Below are positions 41,261 to 51,879 of a stretch of 64,000 bases of DNA, one piece after another. The notes below the pieces were generated by a model. It was not told the origin of the DNA. It did no database searches and saw only the letters and a program-made list of their open reading frames with translations. The stretch spans positions 47,768,635-47,832,634 of the forward strand of contig NC_064827.1 in NCBI RefSeq assembly GCF_024166365.1, read 5' to 3'. Position 1 is the first letter of the stretch. Each line of letters starts with the position of its first letter. The DNA comes from Elephas maximus indicus. Its lineage: Eukaryota > Chordata > Mammalia > Proboscidea > Elephantidae. A program made the position numbers and the translations under genes.

Positions 41261-42077
41261 AAAAAAGAAACAATAGCTGCTGAGGCAGATTATGTACAAC
41301 CAAAAACCTCATGGGATTTGGTTGCTTGGTTTGGAGGTTTAGGGTCACGGTTTCACGGGGAATTCCAGTTAATTGGCCTAATAACATGTTTAGCGCTGCC
41401 TGTTCTACCTTAGTTTGTGTAGTGCCTAAGGTCTCAAAAGCTAGCAAGTGGCCATTCGAGAAATGATTGGTCTGTATTCACCTGAGGAAGAACGAGAATC
41501 AAGAAAAGGAGGAGGATATGGGATATGTGGCTAATTGCCTCCATGAACAACTGCCACCTTTGCCATGAGACGAGAAAAACTGGATGGTGCTCAGCTTTCA
41601 TATTGAACATTTTGATCAAAGATTCCACAAAAAAATTCTCATCAAAAGAGGAAAAATGCAAGAACAGAATTTTAAATTCCCAAGGACTCCAGACTTCCTG
41701 AAGCCATGGAGGGTGGATGAACCCCTGAAACTATTGTCCTGAGATCATCTTTATTAAACTTTGAACCAAAAATATCCCCTCAAGTCTTCTTAAAACCAAA
41801 CAATAGTTTAGCTTAACTAGTAAAAAAATGTCTGCCATGAGCATTATGCTCTTTTAAGAACTATCTAAAAACCCAGTGCCGTTGAGTCGATTCTGATTCA
41901 TATCGACCCTAGAGGACAGAGTGGAACTGCCCCGTAGAGTTTCCAAGGAGCGCCTGGCAGATTCGAACTGCCGACCCTTTGGTTAGTAGCCGTAGCACTT
42001 AACCACTACACTACCAGGGTTTATCTATACAGGATCAAACTGACAACAGCAACTCGAAAGATTAGACAGGAACCTTA
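41261..42077 (+). mobile_element. L1-type 3' UTR repeat, left part (interrupted)
   Basis: From about 41770 this matches 45871-46195: 'CAAACAATAGTTTAGCTTAAC', 'TGAGCATTATGCTCTTTTAAG', then (after a SINE) 'GATCAAACTGACAACAGC'. It is split by the L1 at 42093 and resumes at 44655. The segment 41261-41770 may belong to the same element; I could not confirm it against another copy here. Confidence 0.55.
41868..42021 (-). mobile_element. AfroSINE, short form
   Basis: From AAAACCCAGTGCCGTTGAGTC to the head complement CTACCAGGGTTT. Inserted at TATCTA of the surrounding repeat (unit repeated on both sides). Confidence 0.92.
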
Positions 42078-42092
42078 GAGGGCAGTGATTTT

Positions 42093-44639
42093 TTTTTTTT
42101 TTTATAATAACTTTTATTAAGCTTCAAGTGAACGTTTACAAATCCAATCAGTCTGTCACATATAAGTTTACATACATCTCACTCCCTACTCCCACTTACT
42201 CTCCCCGTCTTGAGTCAGCCCTTTCAGTCTCTCCTTTCTTGACAATTTTGCCGGCTTCCCTCTCTCTCTATCCTCCCATCCCCCCTCCAGACAAGAGTTG
42301 CCAACACAATCTCAAGTGTACACCTGATATAATTAGCTCACTCTTCATCAGCGTCTCTCTCCCACCCGCTGACCAGTCCCTTTCATGTCTGATGAGTTGT
42401 CTTCAGGGATGGTTCCTGTCCTGTGTCAACAGAAGGTCTGGAGAGCATGACCGCCGGGATTCCTCCAGTCTCAGTCAGACCATTAAGTTTGGTCTTCTTA
42501 TGAGAATTTGGGGTCTGCATCCCACTGCTCTCCTGCTCCCTCAGGGGTCCTCTGCTGAGCTCCCTGTCAGGGCAGTCATCGATTGTGGCCGGGCACCAAC
42601 TAGTTCTTCTGGTCTCAGGATGATGTAGGTCTCTGGTTCATGTGGCCCTTTCTGTCTCTTGGGCTCTTAGTTGTCATGTGGGCTTGGTGTTCTTCATTTT
42701 CCTTTGCTCCAGGTGGGTTGAGACCAATTGCTGCATCTTAGATGGCTGCTTGTTAGCATTTAAGACCCCAGACGCCACATTTCAAAGTGGGATGCAGAAT
42801 GATTTCATAATAGAATTATTTTGCCAATTGACTTAGAAGTCCCCGCAAACCATGTTCCCCAGACCCCCGCGCTTGCTCCGCTGAGCTTTGAAGCATTCAT
42901 TTTATCCCGGAAACTTCTTTGCTTTTGGTCCAGTCCAATTGAGCTGACCTTCCATGTATTGAGTGTTGTCTTTCCCTTCACCTAAAGCAGTTCTTATCTA
43001 CTGATTAATCAATAAAAAAACCCTCTCCCACCCTCCCTCCCTCCCCCCCTCGTAATCACAAAAGTATGTGTTCTTCTCAGGTTTACTATTTCTCAAGATC
43101 TTATAATAGTGGTCTTATACAATATTTGTCCTTTTGCCTCTGACTCATTTCGCTCAGCATAATGCCTTCCAGGTTCCTCCATGTTATGAAATGTTTCAGA
43201 GATTCGTCACTGTTCTTTATCGATGCGTAGTATTCCATTGTGTGAATATACCACAATTTATTTACCCATTCATCCGTTGATGGACACCTTGGTTGCTTCC
43301 AACTTTTTGCTATTGTAAACAGAGCTGCAATAAACATGGGTGTGCATATATCTGTTTGTATGAAGGCTCTTGTATCTCTAGGGTATATTCCCAGGAGTGG
43401 GATTTCTGGGTTGTATGGTAGTTCTATTTCTAACTGTTTAAGATAACGCCAGATAGATTTCCAAAGTGGTTGTACCATTTTACATTCCCACCAGCAGTGT
43501 ATGAGAGTTCCAATCTCTCCGCAGCCTCTCCAACATTTATTATTTTGTGTTTTTTGCATTAATGCCAGCCTTGCTGGTGTGAGATGGAATCTCATCGTAG
43601 TTTTAATTTGCATTTCTCTAATGGCTAATGATCGAGAGCATTTTCTCATGTATCTGTTGGCTGCCTGAATATCTTCTTTAGAGAAATGTGTGTTCATATC
43701 CTTTGCCCACTTCTTGATTGGGTTGTTTGTCTTTTTGTGGTTGAGTTTTGACAGAATCATGTAGATTTTAGAGATCAGGCGCTGGTCGGAGATGTCATAG
43801 CTGAAAATTCTTTCCCAATCTGTAGGTGGTCTTTTTACTCTTTTGGTGAAGTCTTTAGATGAGCATAGGTGTTTGATTTTTAGGAGCTCCCAGTTATCGG
43901 GTTTCTCTTCATCATTTTTGGTAATGTTTTGTATTCTGTTTATACCTTGTATTAGGGCTCCTAGGGTTGTCCCAATTTTTTCTTCCATGATCTTTATCGT
44001 TTTAGTCTTTATGTTTAGGTCTTTGATCCACTTGGAGTTAGTTTTTGTGCATGGTGTGAGGAATGGGTCCTGTTTCATTTTTTTGCAAATGGATATCCAG
44101 TTATGCCAGCACCATTTGTTAAAAAGGCTGTCTTTTCCCCAGTTAATTGACACTGGTCCTTTGTCAAATATCAGCTGCTCATACGTGGATGGATCTATGT
44201 CTGGGTTCTCAATTCTGTTCCATTGGTCTATGTGTCTGTTGTTGTACCAATACCAGGCTGTTTTGACTACTGTGGCTGTATAATAGGTTCTGAAGTCAGG
44301 TAAGGTGAGGCCTCCCACTTTCTTCTTCTTTTTCATTAGTGCTTTGCTTATCCGGGGCTTCTTTCCCTTCCATATGAAATTGGTGATTTGTTTCTCTATC
44401 CCCTTAAAATATGACATTGGAATTTGGATCGGAAGTGCGTTAAATGTATAGATGGCTTTTGGTAGAATAGACATTTTTACTATGTTAAGTCTTCCTATCC
44501 ATGAGCAAGGTATGTTTTTCCACTTAAGTATGTCCTTTTGAATTTCTTGTAGTAGAGCTTTGTAGTTTTCTTTGTATAGGTCTTTTACATCCTTGGTAAG
44601 ATTTATTCCTAAGTATCTTATCTTCTTGGGGGCTACTGT
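42093..44639 (-). mobile_element. Young L1, 5'-truncated, 2.5 kb, perfect 15-bp target duplication
   Basis: The A-rich tail lies at the left (T run 42091-42103). The 3' UTR spans about 42104-43100 and the ORF2 C-terminal part 43101-44639. GAGGGCAGTGATTTT flanks it exactly at 42078-42092 and 44640-44654. The open ORF2 frame and clean duplication mark a recent insertion. It split an older L1-type repeat. Truncated, so unable to move by itself. Confidence 0.95.
43101..44639 (-). CDS. L1 ORF2p C-terminal fragment (open frame, not a host gene)
   Basis: About 512 uninterrupted codons from inside ORF2 to its natural stop. The open frame extends 29 more codons into flanking DNA, but there is no real start. 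The readable part begins [10 protein letters not shown] just after the reverse transcriptase core. It continues with [16 protein letters not shown] and the C-terminal cysteine motif C-x3-C-x7-H-x4-C ([18 protein letters not shown]), ending near [15 protein letters not shown]. The endonuclease and RT catalytic domains are absent, so no activity is expected. The intact frame shows youth. Confidence 0.9.
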   Translation of the reverse strand, partial: TVAPKKIRYLGINLTKDVKDLYKENYKALLQEIQKDILKWKNIPCSWIGRLNIVKMSILPKAIYTFNALPIQIPMSYFKGIEKQITNFIWKGKKPRISKALMKKKKKVGGLTLPDFRTYYTATVVKTAWYWYNNRHIDQWNRIENPDIDPSTYEQLIFDKGPVSINWGKDSLFNKWCWHNWISICKKMKQDPFLTPCTKTNSKWIKDLNIKTKTIKIMEEKIGTTLGALIQGINRIQNITKNDEEKPDNWELLKIKHLCSSKDFTKRVKRPPTDWERIFSYDISDQRLISKIYMILSKLNHKKTNNPIKKWAKDMNTHFSKEDIQAANRYMRKCSRSLAIREMQIKTTMRFHLTPARLALMQKTQNNKCWRGCGEIGTLIHCWWECKMVQPLWKSIWRYLKQLEIELPYNPEIPLLGIYPRDTRAFIQTDICTPMFIAALFTIAKSWKQPRCPSTDEWVNKLWYIHTMEYYASIKNSDESLKHFITWRNLEGIMLSEMSQRQKDKYCIRPLL

Positions 44640-44654
44640 GAGGGCAGTGATTTT

Positions 44655-44800
44655 AATGAGGGAGGAACAATTCAGAAAAAGGGGGTGAGAATGTTTGCAC
44701 AACTCTAAGAATATAATCAACGTCACTAAATCGCACGTGTAGAAACTGCTGAATTCATGTGTGTTTTGCTGTGTATATTCTCAACAAAAAAGAAAAAACA
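44655..44800 (+). mobile_element. L1-type 3' UTR repeat, right part
   Basis: 'AATGAGGGAGGAACAATTCAG', 'GAATATAATCAACGTCACTAAA' and 'GTGTTTTGCTGTGTATATTC' with a CAACAAAA tail complete the repeat begun at 41261. Confidence 0.75.
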
Positions 44801-44830
44801 AAAAAAAGACATATGAGGCATATTTATATT

Positions 44831-45870
44831 TGAATTATCAAACAAGGATTTAAAATATGTTTAAAATGTTTTAAGAGATAAAGCAGAAGTGTGAAAATAT
44901 GATCCAAGATCAAGACACCATAAAAAAAGACCAAGCATATTTGAAAAACAACCAAGTAAGACTTCTGATGATTAAACTAAAAAACTGATTGGATGGATTT
45001 AAGAGTATATTAGATACAGCTGATTAAATATTTACTTACCCAGAAGATAGTCCAGAGAGTCAAAGAGATAGAAACTACGAAAAAGAGTTAAGAGGCATGA
45101 AAACTGTGGAAACGCTAATATGCCTAATCAGAATTCCAGAAGGAGATAGAGAGCCATAGGAACTAATACAGCTGTCTACAAGAAACTCACTTCAAATATA
45201 ACAATATAGGCAGGTTGAATGTAAAAGGACCAAAAAAAATGTTTTACCAGAGACAGATAGAAACATTATATAAAGATAAAAGGGTAAATCTACCAAGAAG
45301 GCATCGCAGTCCTAAATGTGTATGAACCAAACAACAAGCTGCAAAGTAAGTGAAGCAAAAACTGATAGACCAGATAGGAGAAATAGACAAGTCCACAAGT
45401 ACAGCTGGAGATTAGAAAAGAGAAAATCAGCCAGGACACAGAATTCAACAACACCATCAAACAACAGGATCTAACTGGCATTTATAGACCATTTCACCCC
45501 AAAACAACAGAATACACATGTATTTCAAGAGCCTATAGAACATGTTCCAGCATAGACCATATCCTGGGCTATAAAACAAACCTCAACAAGTTTAAGAGAA
45601 CTGAAAGCACACAAAATGAGTTCTCCAAGAAAGATAACAGGAAAATCTCCAAATACTTGAAAACTGCATAACAAACTAAATATTCCTTGAGTCAAGGAGG
45701 AATTCACAGGGAGATTAAAAATACACATGGAAGTGAATGGAAGTGAAAATACAACAGTTCATAATTTTGTGGGACACAGCTAAAGCCATTCTGAGAGGGA
45801 AATTTATAGCACTTTTAAATGCATACGTTAAAAAAGAGGAAGCATCTCAAATCAATAACATAAGCTCCCA
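44831..45870 (+). mobile_element. Old L1M, ORF2 N-terminal (endonuclease to RT) region
   Basis: 'CCCCAAAACAACAGAATACAC', 'AGACCATATCCTGGGCTATAA', 'AAAATCTCCAAATACTTGAAAAC' and 'GCCATTCTGAGAGGGAAATTT' are L1 ORF2 text. All frames are broken. Confidence 0.8.
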
Positions 45871-46195
45871 CCCCTGAACTCTTCTTAAAAACAAACAATA
45901 ATTTAGCTTAAACAGTAAAGGATGCCTGCTTTGAGCACTGTGCTCTTTCAAGATCTATCTATATGGGATCAAATTAACAACAGCAACTCAAAAAGATTAG
46001 ATAAGAAACTTAGGGGCCAGTAAGTTTATGTTAATGGGGGAGGAACAACTCAGAAAAGGAGGGTGAGAATTGTTGCACAACTTGAAGAATGTAATCAATG
46101 TCACTGAACTGCCCATGTAGAAATTGTTGGATTGGTGTTTGTTTTGCTGTGTATATTCCCAACAATAACAACAAAGTAAATAAATTTTTTTCAAA
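45871..46195 (+). mobile_element. L1-type 3' UTR repeat, best uninterrupted copy
   Basis: An unbroken version of the repeat seen split at 41261-44800: 'CAAACAATAATTTAGCTTAAAC', 'GATCAAATTAACAACAGC', 'AATGGGGGAGGAACAACTC' and 'GTTTTGCTGTGTATATTCCC', then a CAACAATAACAACAAA tail. Non-coding. Confidence 0.75.
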
Positions 46196-46199
46196 AAAG

Positions 46200-46430
46200 A
46201 AGGGGTACAGGCACAAAGGATATGGGTATGAATATATAAAAGGGCAATTTGAGGGAGAGGTTCTGTATCTTGACAGTATCAATGTCCCTATGCTGACTGT
46301 GTACTACAGTTTCCCAAAATGTTACCACTGGGTAAAACTAGGTAAAGGTACACAGGATCTCTCTGTATTATTTCTTATAAGTGATGTGAATCTATAATTA
46401 TCTCAAAATAATAAGTTTAAATTTTTAAGA
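46200..46430 (+). mobile_element. Old L1ME-type 3' end
   Basis: 'CTGTATCTTGACAGTATCAATG', 'ATGTTACCACTGGGTAAAAC', 'GGATCTCTCTGTATTATTTC' and 'GAATCTATAATTATCTCAAAAT' form the standard old L1 3' end. Confidence 0.75.
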
Positions 46431-46634
46431 CAGAGATGTCAGGTTAATATCAAAATCAAGCTTTGGTTACTGTGATAATATCAGACAAAAAATATTTCAC
46501 AGCAAACAAACAACCTCACTAGAAACAAAATGCATTACTTCATAATAACAGAATTTTCAAATCACCAGGTAGATAATAATTCTAAATTTGTATGTGTCTA
46601 ATAACATATCTTTAAAATACATAGAACAAAAATT

Positions 46635-47047
46635 GGACGATGAATAAGGAAGACTGAAGAAAAACTGATGCCTTTGAATTGTGGTGTTGGTGAAGAGTAT
46701 GACTATACCATGGACTGCCATAAGAACAAACAAATCTGTCTTGGAAGAAGTACAACCAGACTGCTCCTTAGAAGCAGGATGGTGAGACTATGTCTCACAG
46801 ACTTTGGGCATGTTATCAGGAGGGATCAGTCCCTGAAGAAGGAAATGATGTTTGGTAAGGTAGAGAATCAGTGAAAAAGAAGAAGACCCTCAATGAGATG
46901 GATTGACACAGTGGCTGCAACAATGGGCTCAAGCATAACGACAACTATGATGATGGTGCAGGACCAGGCAGTGTTTCGTTCTGTTATACCAGGTTTGCTG
47001 TGGGTTGGAACTGACTTAATGGCATCCATCAACAACAACAAAAAAAT
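46635..47047 (+). mobile_element. RTE (BovB-like) LINE 3' end
   Basis: It begins 'GACGATGAATAAGGAAGACTG' and covers the C-terminal tail and 3' UTR, ending 'GACTTAATGGCATCCATC' plus CAACAACAAAAA. The same text lies inverted at 11417-12517 and 58431-58770. Confidence 0.88.
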
Positions 47048-47494
47048 TTAAGTGAACACATCTCTCTCAACAATAACAGCTCAAGCAGACAAAAATATCC
47101 TAAGGATAGTGAATATTTGAATAGCTCAATTGATAAATGCGACCTAAGGGTCACACCTGGAACTTGGCACCCAACAATAGGAGAAAATTATTTTTTGCTA
47201 GCACACATGGAATGTTTACAACTGTTGGTCAGATGATAGCCCATAAAGCAAGCCTCAAAAGATTGGTATTACCATTAACTCTGGCCACAATGTTAGAAAT
47301 CAAAACCAAAAAATAATTTAAGACCTACATGTTTGGAAAACTTAAAAGAAGAAATCATAATAAAATGTTTTAAATATTTTAAATCAAACCATAACTAAAA
47401 TATTGCATACCAAAATCTGAGAGATAGGGCTAAAGTAGTACTTAGAGGAAAAATTATAGCCTTAATAATATTTACCTTAAAAAAAGAAGTGTTC

Positions 47495-47699
47495 TGAAAG
47501 ATTAGATAGGAAACTTACGGGGCAGTGAATTTATGTTAATGGGGGAGGAACAACTCAGAAAAGGAGGATGAGACTGGTTGCATAACTCAAAGAATGTAAT
47601 CAGTGTCACTAAATGGTATATGTAGAAACTGTTAAATTGGATATGTTTTGCTGTGTATACTCTCAGCAGCAACAACAAAAGAAATAAGGTTTTTTTTTA
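47495..47699 (+). mobile_element. Retroposed L1-type 3' end with 16-bp target duplication
   Basis: 'AAGATTAGATAGGAAACTTAC' to 'GTTTTGCTGTGTATACTCTC' and a CAGCAACAACAAAAG tail. The flanks AAAAAAAGAAGTGTTC at 47479-47494 and 47700-47715 are identical. This proves that the repeat family moves as a 3'-anchored retroposon. Confidence 0.85.
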
Positions 47700-47865
47700 A
47701 AAAAAAGAAGTGTTCAAAAGTAATTAGCTAAGCATTCTAACATAAGAACTAAGAAATTAGAACAATAATAAACCTGAAGAAAGTAGAAGATAAAGATAAA
47801 AAAGAATAAAATAGAGAAAATACAATGCAGAGATATTAAAAAAAAAAAGTATGTATTTTTGAAAA

Positions 47866-48031
47866 AAAAAAAACAAACCCAGTGCTGCCAAGTCGATTCC
47901 GACTCACAGCAACCCTATAGGGCAGAGTAGAACTGCTCCATAGAGTTTCCGAGGAGTGCCTGGCAGATTTGAACTGCTGACCCTTCGATTAGCAGCTGTA
48001 GCACTTAACCACTATGCCACCGGGGTTTCCA
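47866..48031 (-). mobile_element. AfroSINE with target duplication
   Basis: Short-form copy, flanked by TATTTTTGAAAA (47854-47865 and 48032-48043). Inserted in L1M sequence. Confidence 0.92.
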
Positions 48032-48231
48032 TATTTTTGAAAAGTTTAATGAAATAGACAAACTTCTGATGAGACTCTTAAAAAGAGACAGAGACTAAGA
48101 GGGAAAGAAGGCTCCAATAAATAAAAGTAGTTATGAAAACAATAAACACAGATATATCAGAGATTTAAAGTAAAATTTTTACAACTTTATATTGATGAAT
48201 TTGAAAATGAAGGCAAATGGGTATATTTCTA

Positions 48232-49735
48232 TTGAGTTGTCTACTTCTGTAATTTTATTGTTAATCTTCTGAATTTCTGATTGCTGTCTGTCTATGGATT
48301 TTTCCAGCTTATTAAATTTTTCATTATGTTCCTGAATAATCTTTCTAATTTCTTCAATTGCTTTATCTGTGTGTTCCTTGGCTTGTTCTGCGTATTGCCT
48401 CACTTCCTTCCTGATGTTTTGAAGGGTTCTGTATATTAAACTTTTGTATTCTGTGTCTGGTAATTCCAGGAATGCACTTTCATGTAGAAGATCCCTGGAT
48501 TCTTTGTTTTGAAAGCTTGTTGAGGTGATCATGGTCTGTTTCTTTATGTGACTTGATATTGACTGTTGTCTCCTAGCCATCTATAAGTCATTGTGTTAGT
48601 TTATGTTTGCTTACCGTGTCGTAGCTTCTTGCTTTGTTTTGTTTTGATATGCCCAAATAAGTTGCTTGAGTGAGCTAGCTTGATTATTTTCGCCTTTGGA
48701 GCTCTGACGTCCTGTCCCCAGATGGCTAGAACTGTTATCAGGTATATCAGTCTAGGCGTCCATTCACTTTTCTTGTATGAATTCAGCTCAGGTGTCCAGG
48801 TAGCTGATCATCAAGTATGTGGTACAGGCTCTGTCCTACAGTCTTAGAGGGGCAGTGGTGATTGGTGTACGTACTGGTACCTGGTTGCAGCAGGGGGTCA
48901 CGCTCTGAACAAGGCAGGGAGTTGAGAACTGACCCCCGAGTGTCTCTGAGGAAAGCGCATCTCTGTTCCCTAGAGCATGCAGGTGGGTGGGTTCTGCAGA
49001 TGGACCATGGGCACCCAGTGTTTTTGGTTGTAAGGACTGTGAGGTGCCAGTAATCTTTGTACCCCTGTCGCGAGTGGCTGGGTGACCTGAGTGGAGCTAC
49101 CAGTCCTTAGGCCCCTGACGTGGGTAGGTGAGGACCCTGTTTAACAGGCAAAGCAATATCAAACATCAAACACCCACCTTTCCAGCGCACAGCTGAAACG
49201 GTTGGAGTCTGCCAACAACGGCCTATTCTCCTCAAATAGGCCCACACACGTCCATGCAGAAGGGAAAAGTGCTCAAAGTCCACAGACTGTTTATGCCTGG
49301 ACAGAAGCAGCTTCTGTCCTGAGCTCCCCCAGTTAGTGGAGCTGGCAAATTATCTTTTTCCCCAAATGCAAATTTTTTCCTTCTCCAAGGCCAGGAGGAT
49401 GGCTCTAGGCACTCAACAGGGCCTGTCTCAGGCCCAGGGAATTCAGCCACTGAAGCCAGCTTGGGGGTGGGAGGGCGCGGTAAAATATACGCAAGTACTT
49501 AGCTTTTGCCGAGAGAGCCATTCTTCTCAGATTCTGGAGGTGTGAATAGGTAACTCCTCTCTGCTTCTGAACCATCTCTCCCCCTACCCCTCTGTTCGTT
49601 TTCTAAGCTTGCCTTTGATGCTCAGGGCTCCTAGCTTGTCATAAGTATACTCGTTTCACTTGTTTTTTTCAGGTCTTTGTTGTAAAGAGGGCTTGCAGGA
49701 AGCATCTGTTTATTCTACCATCTTGGCTCCACCTT
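48232..49735 (-). mobile_element. L1 5' UTR plus ORF1 start, lacking the 3' end, with 17-bp duplication
   Basis: Sense begins at 49735 with AGGTGGAGCCAAGATGGTAG, the L1 5' end. It runs through a GC-richer 5' UTR (about 48581-49735) into ORF1 (start near 48580, MARRQQSISSHIKKQ...), whose N-terminal half with coiled-coil heptads (EHNEKFNKLEKSIDRQQSEI) continues to the break at 48232. No ORF2, 3' UTR or A-tail is present. AAATGGGTATATTTCTA flanks it at 48215-48231 and 49736-49752. Confidence 0.88.
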
Positions 49736-49752
49736 AAATGGGTATATTTCTA

Positions 49753-49805
49753 GAAAAACTCATGTTACCGAACTGATTGTGAAGTAGAAAATCGGGGTAG
49801 TTATT
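49753..49805 (+). mobile_element. Old L1M continuation
   Basis: 'AGAAAAACTCATGTTACCGAAC' continues the L1M text broken at 48214. Confidence 0.6.
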
Positions 49806-50310
49806 GTGGCAGATTGCAAATTCCTCTATCTCAGTATACATGCCCCTTTGCAATGGAGTTTTCCATTTCTCCCATCCAGAGCTGTAGACTAGTTTCCAAC
49901 CCCTTGAATCTAGGTTGGCCTTGTGACTTGTTTTGACCAATAGAATATGACACAAGAGTCCTTTTAAGTGACTTTCAAGGCTAGGCCTTAGAAACCTTAA
50001 AGTTTCTGTTTCACCCTCTTGGAACCTTGCCTTGAGACCACTAAGGAAGATGGTTAGCCCCCAAAGAAGAGAAGCGCCAACTCCAAGGCAACAAATGACA
50101 GCAACATGTGCTAAACAACATGCTGATATACTCTGACATATATCAGTGCTGACCGTCCTTCAGTCACTCATAGGTCACCTTCGTTGTTGTGTGGGGTTTT
50201 TCTCCATATATACATGTAACTGATGCTAGTATTTACATAGTATCTTTCTTTACACTGGCCCACACTGTGTCAAATCATCCACCCAACATGGTACCTTCAA
50301 CACCTGATGC
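49806..50310 (+). mobile_element. MLT1-like LTR fossil (partial)
   Basis: 'GGTTGGCCTTGTGACTTGTTTTG', 'CCAATAGAATATGACACAAG' and 'CACCCTCTTGGAACCTTGCC' fit the 5' half of an MLT1-type LTR. It becomes unrecognisable by about 50150. Old; no coding region. Confidence 0.5.
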
Positions 50311-50314
50311 AGGA

Positions 50315-50476
50315 TACCTATCAACCTGTTGCCATCGAGTCGATTCTGACTCATAATGATCCTATAAGACAGAGTAGGACTGCCCCATGGAGTTTCCAAG
50401 GAGCACCTAGTGAATTCGAACTGCCAACCTTTTGGCTATCAGCCATAGCTCTTAACCACTATGTCACCAGGGTTTC
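50315..50476 (-). mobile_element. AfroSINE, short form
   Basis: From 'AACCTGTTGCCATCGAGTCG' to the head complement TCACCAGGGTTTCC; the flanks share CAGGATA. Confidence 0.9.
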
Positions 50477-50639
50477 CAGTACAGGATAGGTACTTGTTCA
50501 ATATTTGTTGAATATAATTAAATTTCTCTTTCAATTCTCAGTATCACCTCCATGGAAAAAAACTAATTCCCTAAGTATCTAGTCAATTAGTATAACTCTA
50601 ATTTCTGTAACAAATAAAGCCCAGAATTTTGAAATTTGA

Positions 50640-50990
50640 CACAAAGGATCTTCCTGGTCGCCAGATGATTTTGCTGTGTGTGGCAATTCAAGAACCCCAG
50701 GCTCTTGCCATCTCATGGCTCTCCCATACCCTAGGTTCCCATCTTCCTATAAATCCAGACAGCAGAGGTGAAAGAGAGCATGGAAAAGGCACCCTCAGCC
50801 CCTCTTCTTCAGAGCCTAGGTCCAGAAGTGACACACATCAAGTATGCTCATCTTCCATAGGGGAGAACCACTCCCAAGGCCACAGCTGAATGCAAAGGGG
50901 CCTGGGAAATGGAGTTGCTGGCTGGGCAGCTGCTTCCCAGTAATGGATGACTCAACACTGTGGAACCAGGTGCATCCATCTCAGTGGACA
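50640..50990 (+). mobile_element. Ancient interspersed repeat, family not identified
   Basis: 'AGTATGCTCATCTTCC', 'CCAAGGCCACAGCTGAATGC' and 'GGGGCCTGGGAAATGGAG' echo a mammal-wide repeat. A related stretch at 57330-57760 has 'CCACCCCCACTGCAAGG' and 'CTGGGAAATGTAATTTG'. Confidence 0.35.
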
Positions 50991-51479
50991 GATAGCTGGC
51001 CCTGTCTCAGAGCGTGTAAGGTATTGCCAGCTCACATCTCAGGTGTCATCTTTGGCCCCCAGAATGTCCCCTCCACAGCGCACTGTCATGCAGGTCAACT
51101 GAGTCACCCAAACCATTTAAATGGCAGTGAATGCCACACCTCTGATGTAGTCAAGAGGGGATATATTAGACAAACTTCTGTCTATTGTGTGAATTCTTGA
51201 ATCCGATTATCTAACCCAATCTCTCCCACCCTCTACCATTAGACAAATAGTAAAACCAAGAGAGGGGAAAAGACCGTTTGTGGTTACATAGCAAGTCAGG
51301 GGCTGTATAGGACTCTGAGCTGCCAGCACTGGGTTGACAGCAGAGGGGCCCATCCCACCCCCCTTTCGTGGAAGCAGCCCAGGGAATTAGTTCTGATGCC
51401 CACGCCTCGCTCTGGAGTTCCCAACACCTCTTCTTGGATCTAGGCCCTTTCAAAAGGAGCATTTCAAATAGGAACCATC

Positions 51480-51870
51480 AACACCAGGGAGGGCGGGTCT
51501 TAATCCAAAGAGGATCACTAGCTTCAACCAAGCGACGGATATCTATCAGCACCTCTCGTTCTTCCACCATTTTTCTATCTGCTAATTATCTGGGATTAAG
51601 AATTGACACGGAGCGACATGGTCATTAACCACATATTTGCATGGCTTATTCATGTTAGTGGGGCTGCTCGGTCTCACCAAGTCTAATTAGACACGCCCAC
51701 AATGCTGCACAACATATCTGCATCTGCCAGGCTGTCAGCAGCTAATAAAGGACTGCAGGAAGTGTTGACTTCCAAAGGAACTTGGCTCTTGGCAAAAGCA
51801 TTTTTGCAGGCACGCTGGGCGTCTCGGCTTCTGGCAGTACGAACTGCGGCTTAACTCAGAGCACGCATTC
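51480..51870. promoter_or_regulatory. Candidate FOXE1-region enhancer, dense homeodomain/POU motifs
   Basis: A repeat-free patch about 26.3 kb downstream of the FOXE1 stop. Within 200 bp it has TAATTA (51583-51588), GGGATTA (51592-51598, complement of the OTX/PITX site TAATCC), a perfect POU octamer ATTTGCAT (51635-51642), palindromic CTAATTAG (51683-51690), CTAATAAA (51742-51749) and an ETS-like CAGGAAGTG (51756-51764). Human FOXE1 is known to have distal oral and thyroid enhancers on both sides, one of them roughly 20 kb downstream. Equating this patch with that one is speculative. Confidence 0.4.
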
Positions 51871-51879
51871 AATCATTTT

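Larger units (their letters stand above)
47048..48214 (+). mobile_element. Old L1M ORF2 region, interrupted several times
   Basis: 'GATAGCCCATAAAGCAAGCCTC', 'GGGCTAAAGTAGTACTTAGAGG' and 'TGAAATAGACAAACTTCTGATG' are ORF2 text. The same L1M continues past the minus L1 at 49753. Insertions: 47495-47699 (L1-type tail), 47866-48031 (AfroSINE), 48232-49735 (L1 5' fragment). Confidence 0.78.

Noticed and set aside
42128-42628. A 166-codon + strand frame
   Set aside because: It lies antisense within the 3' UTR of the young minus-strand L1 and is not coding.
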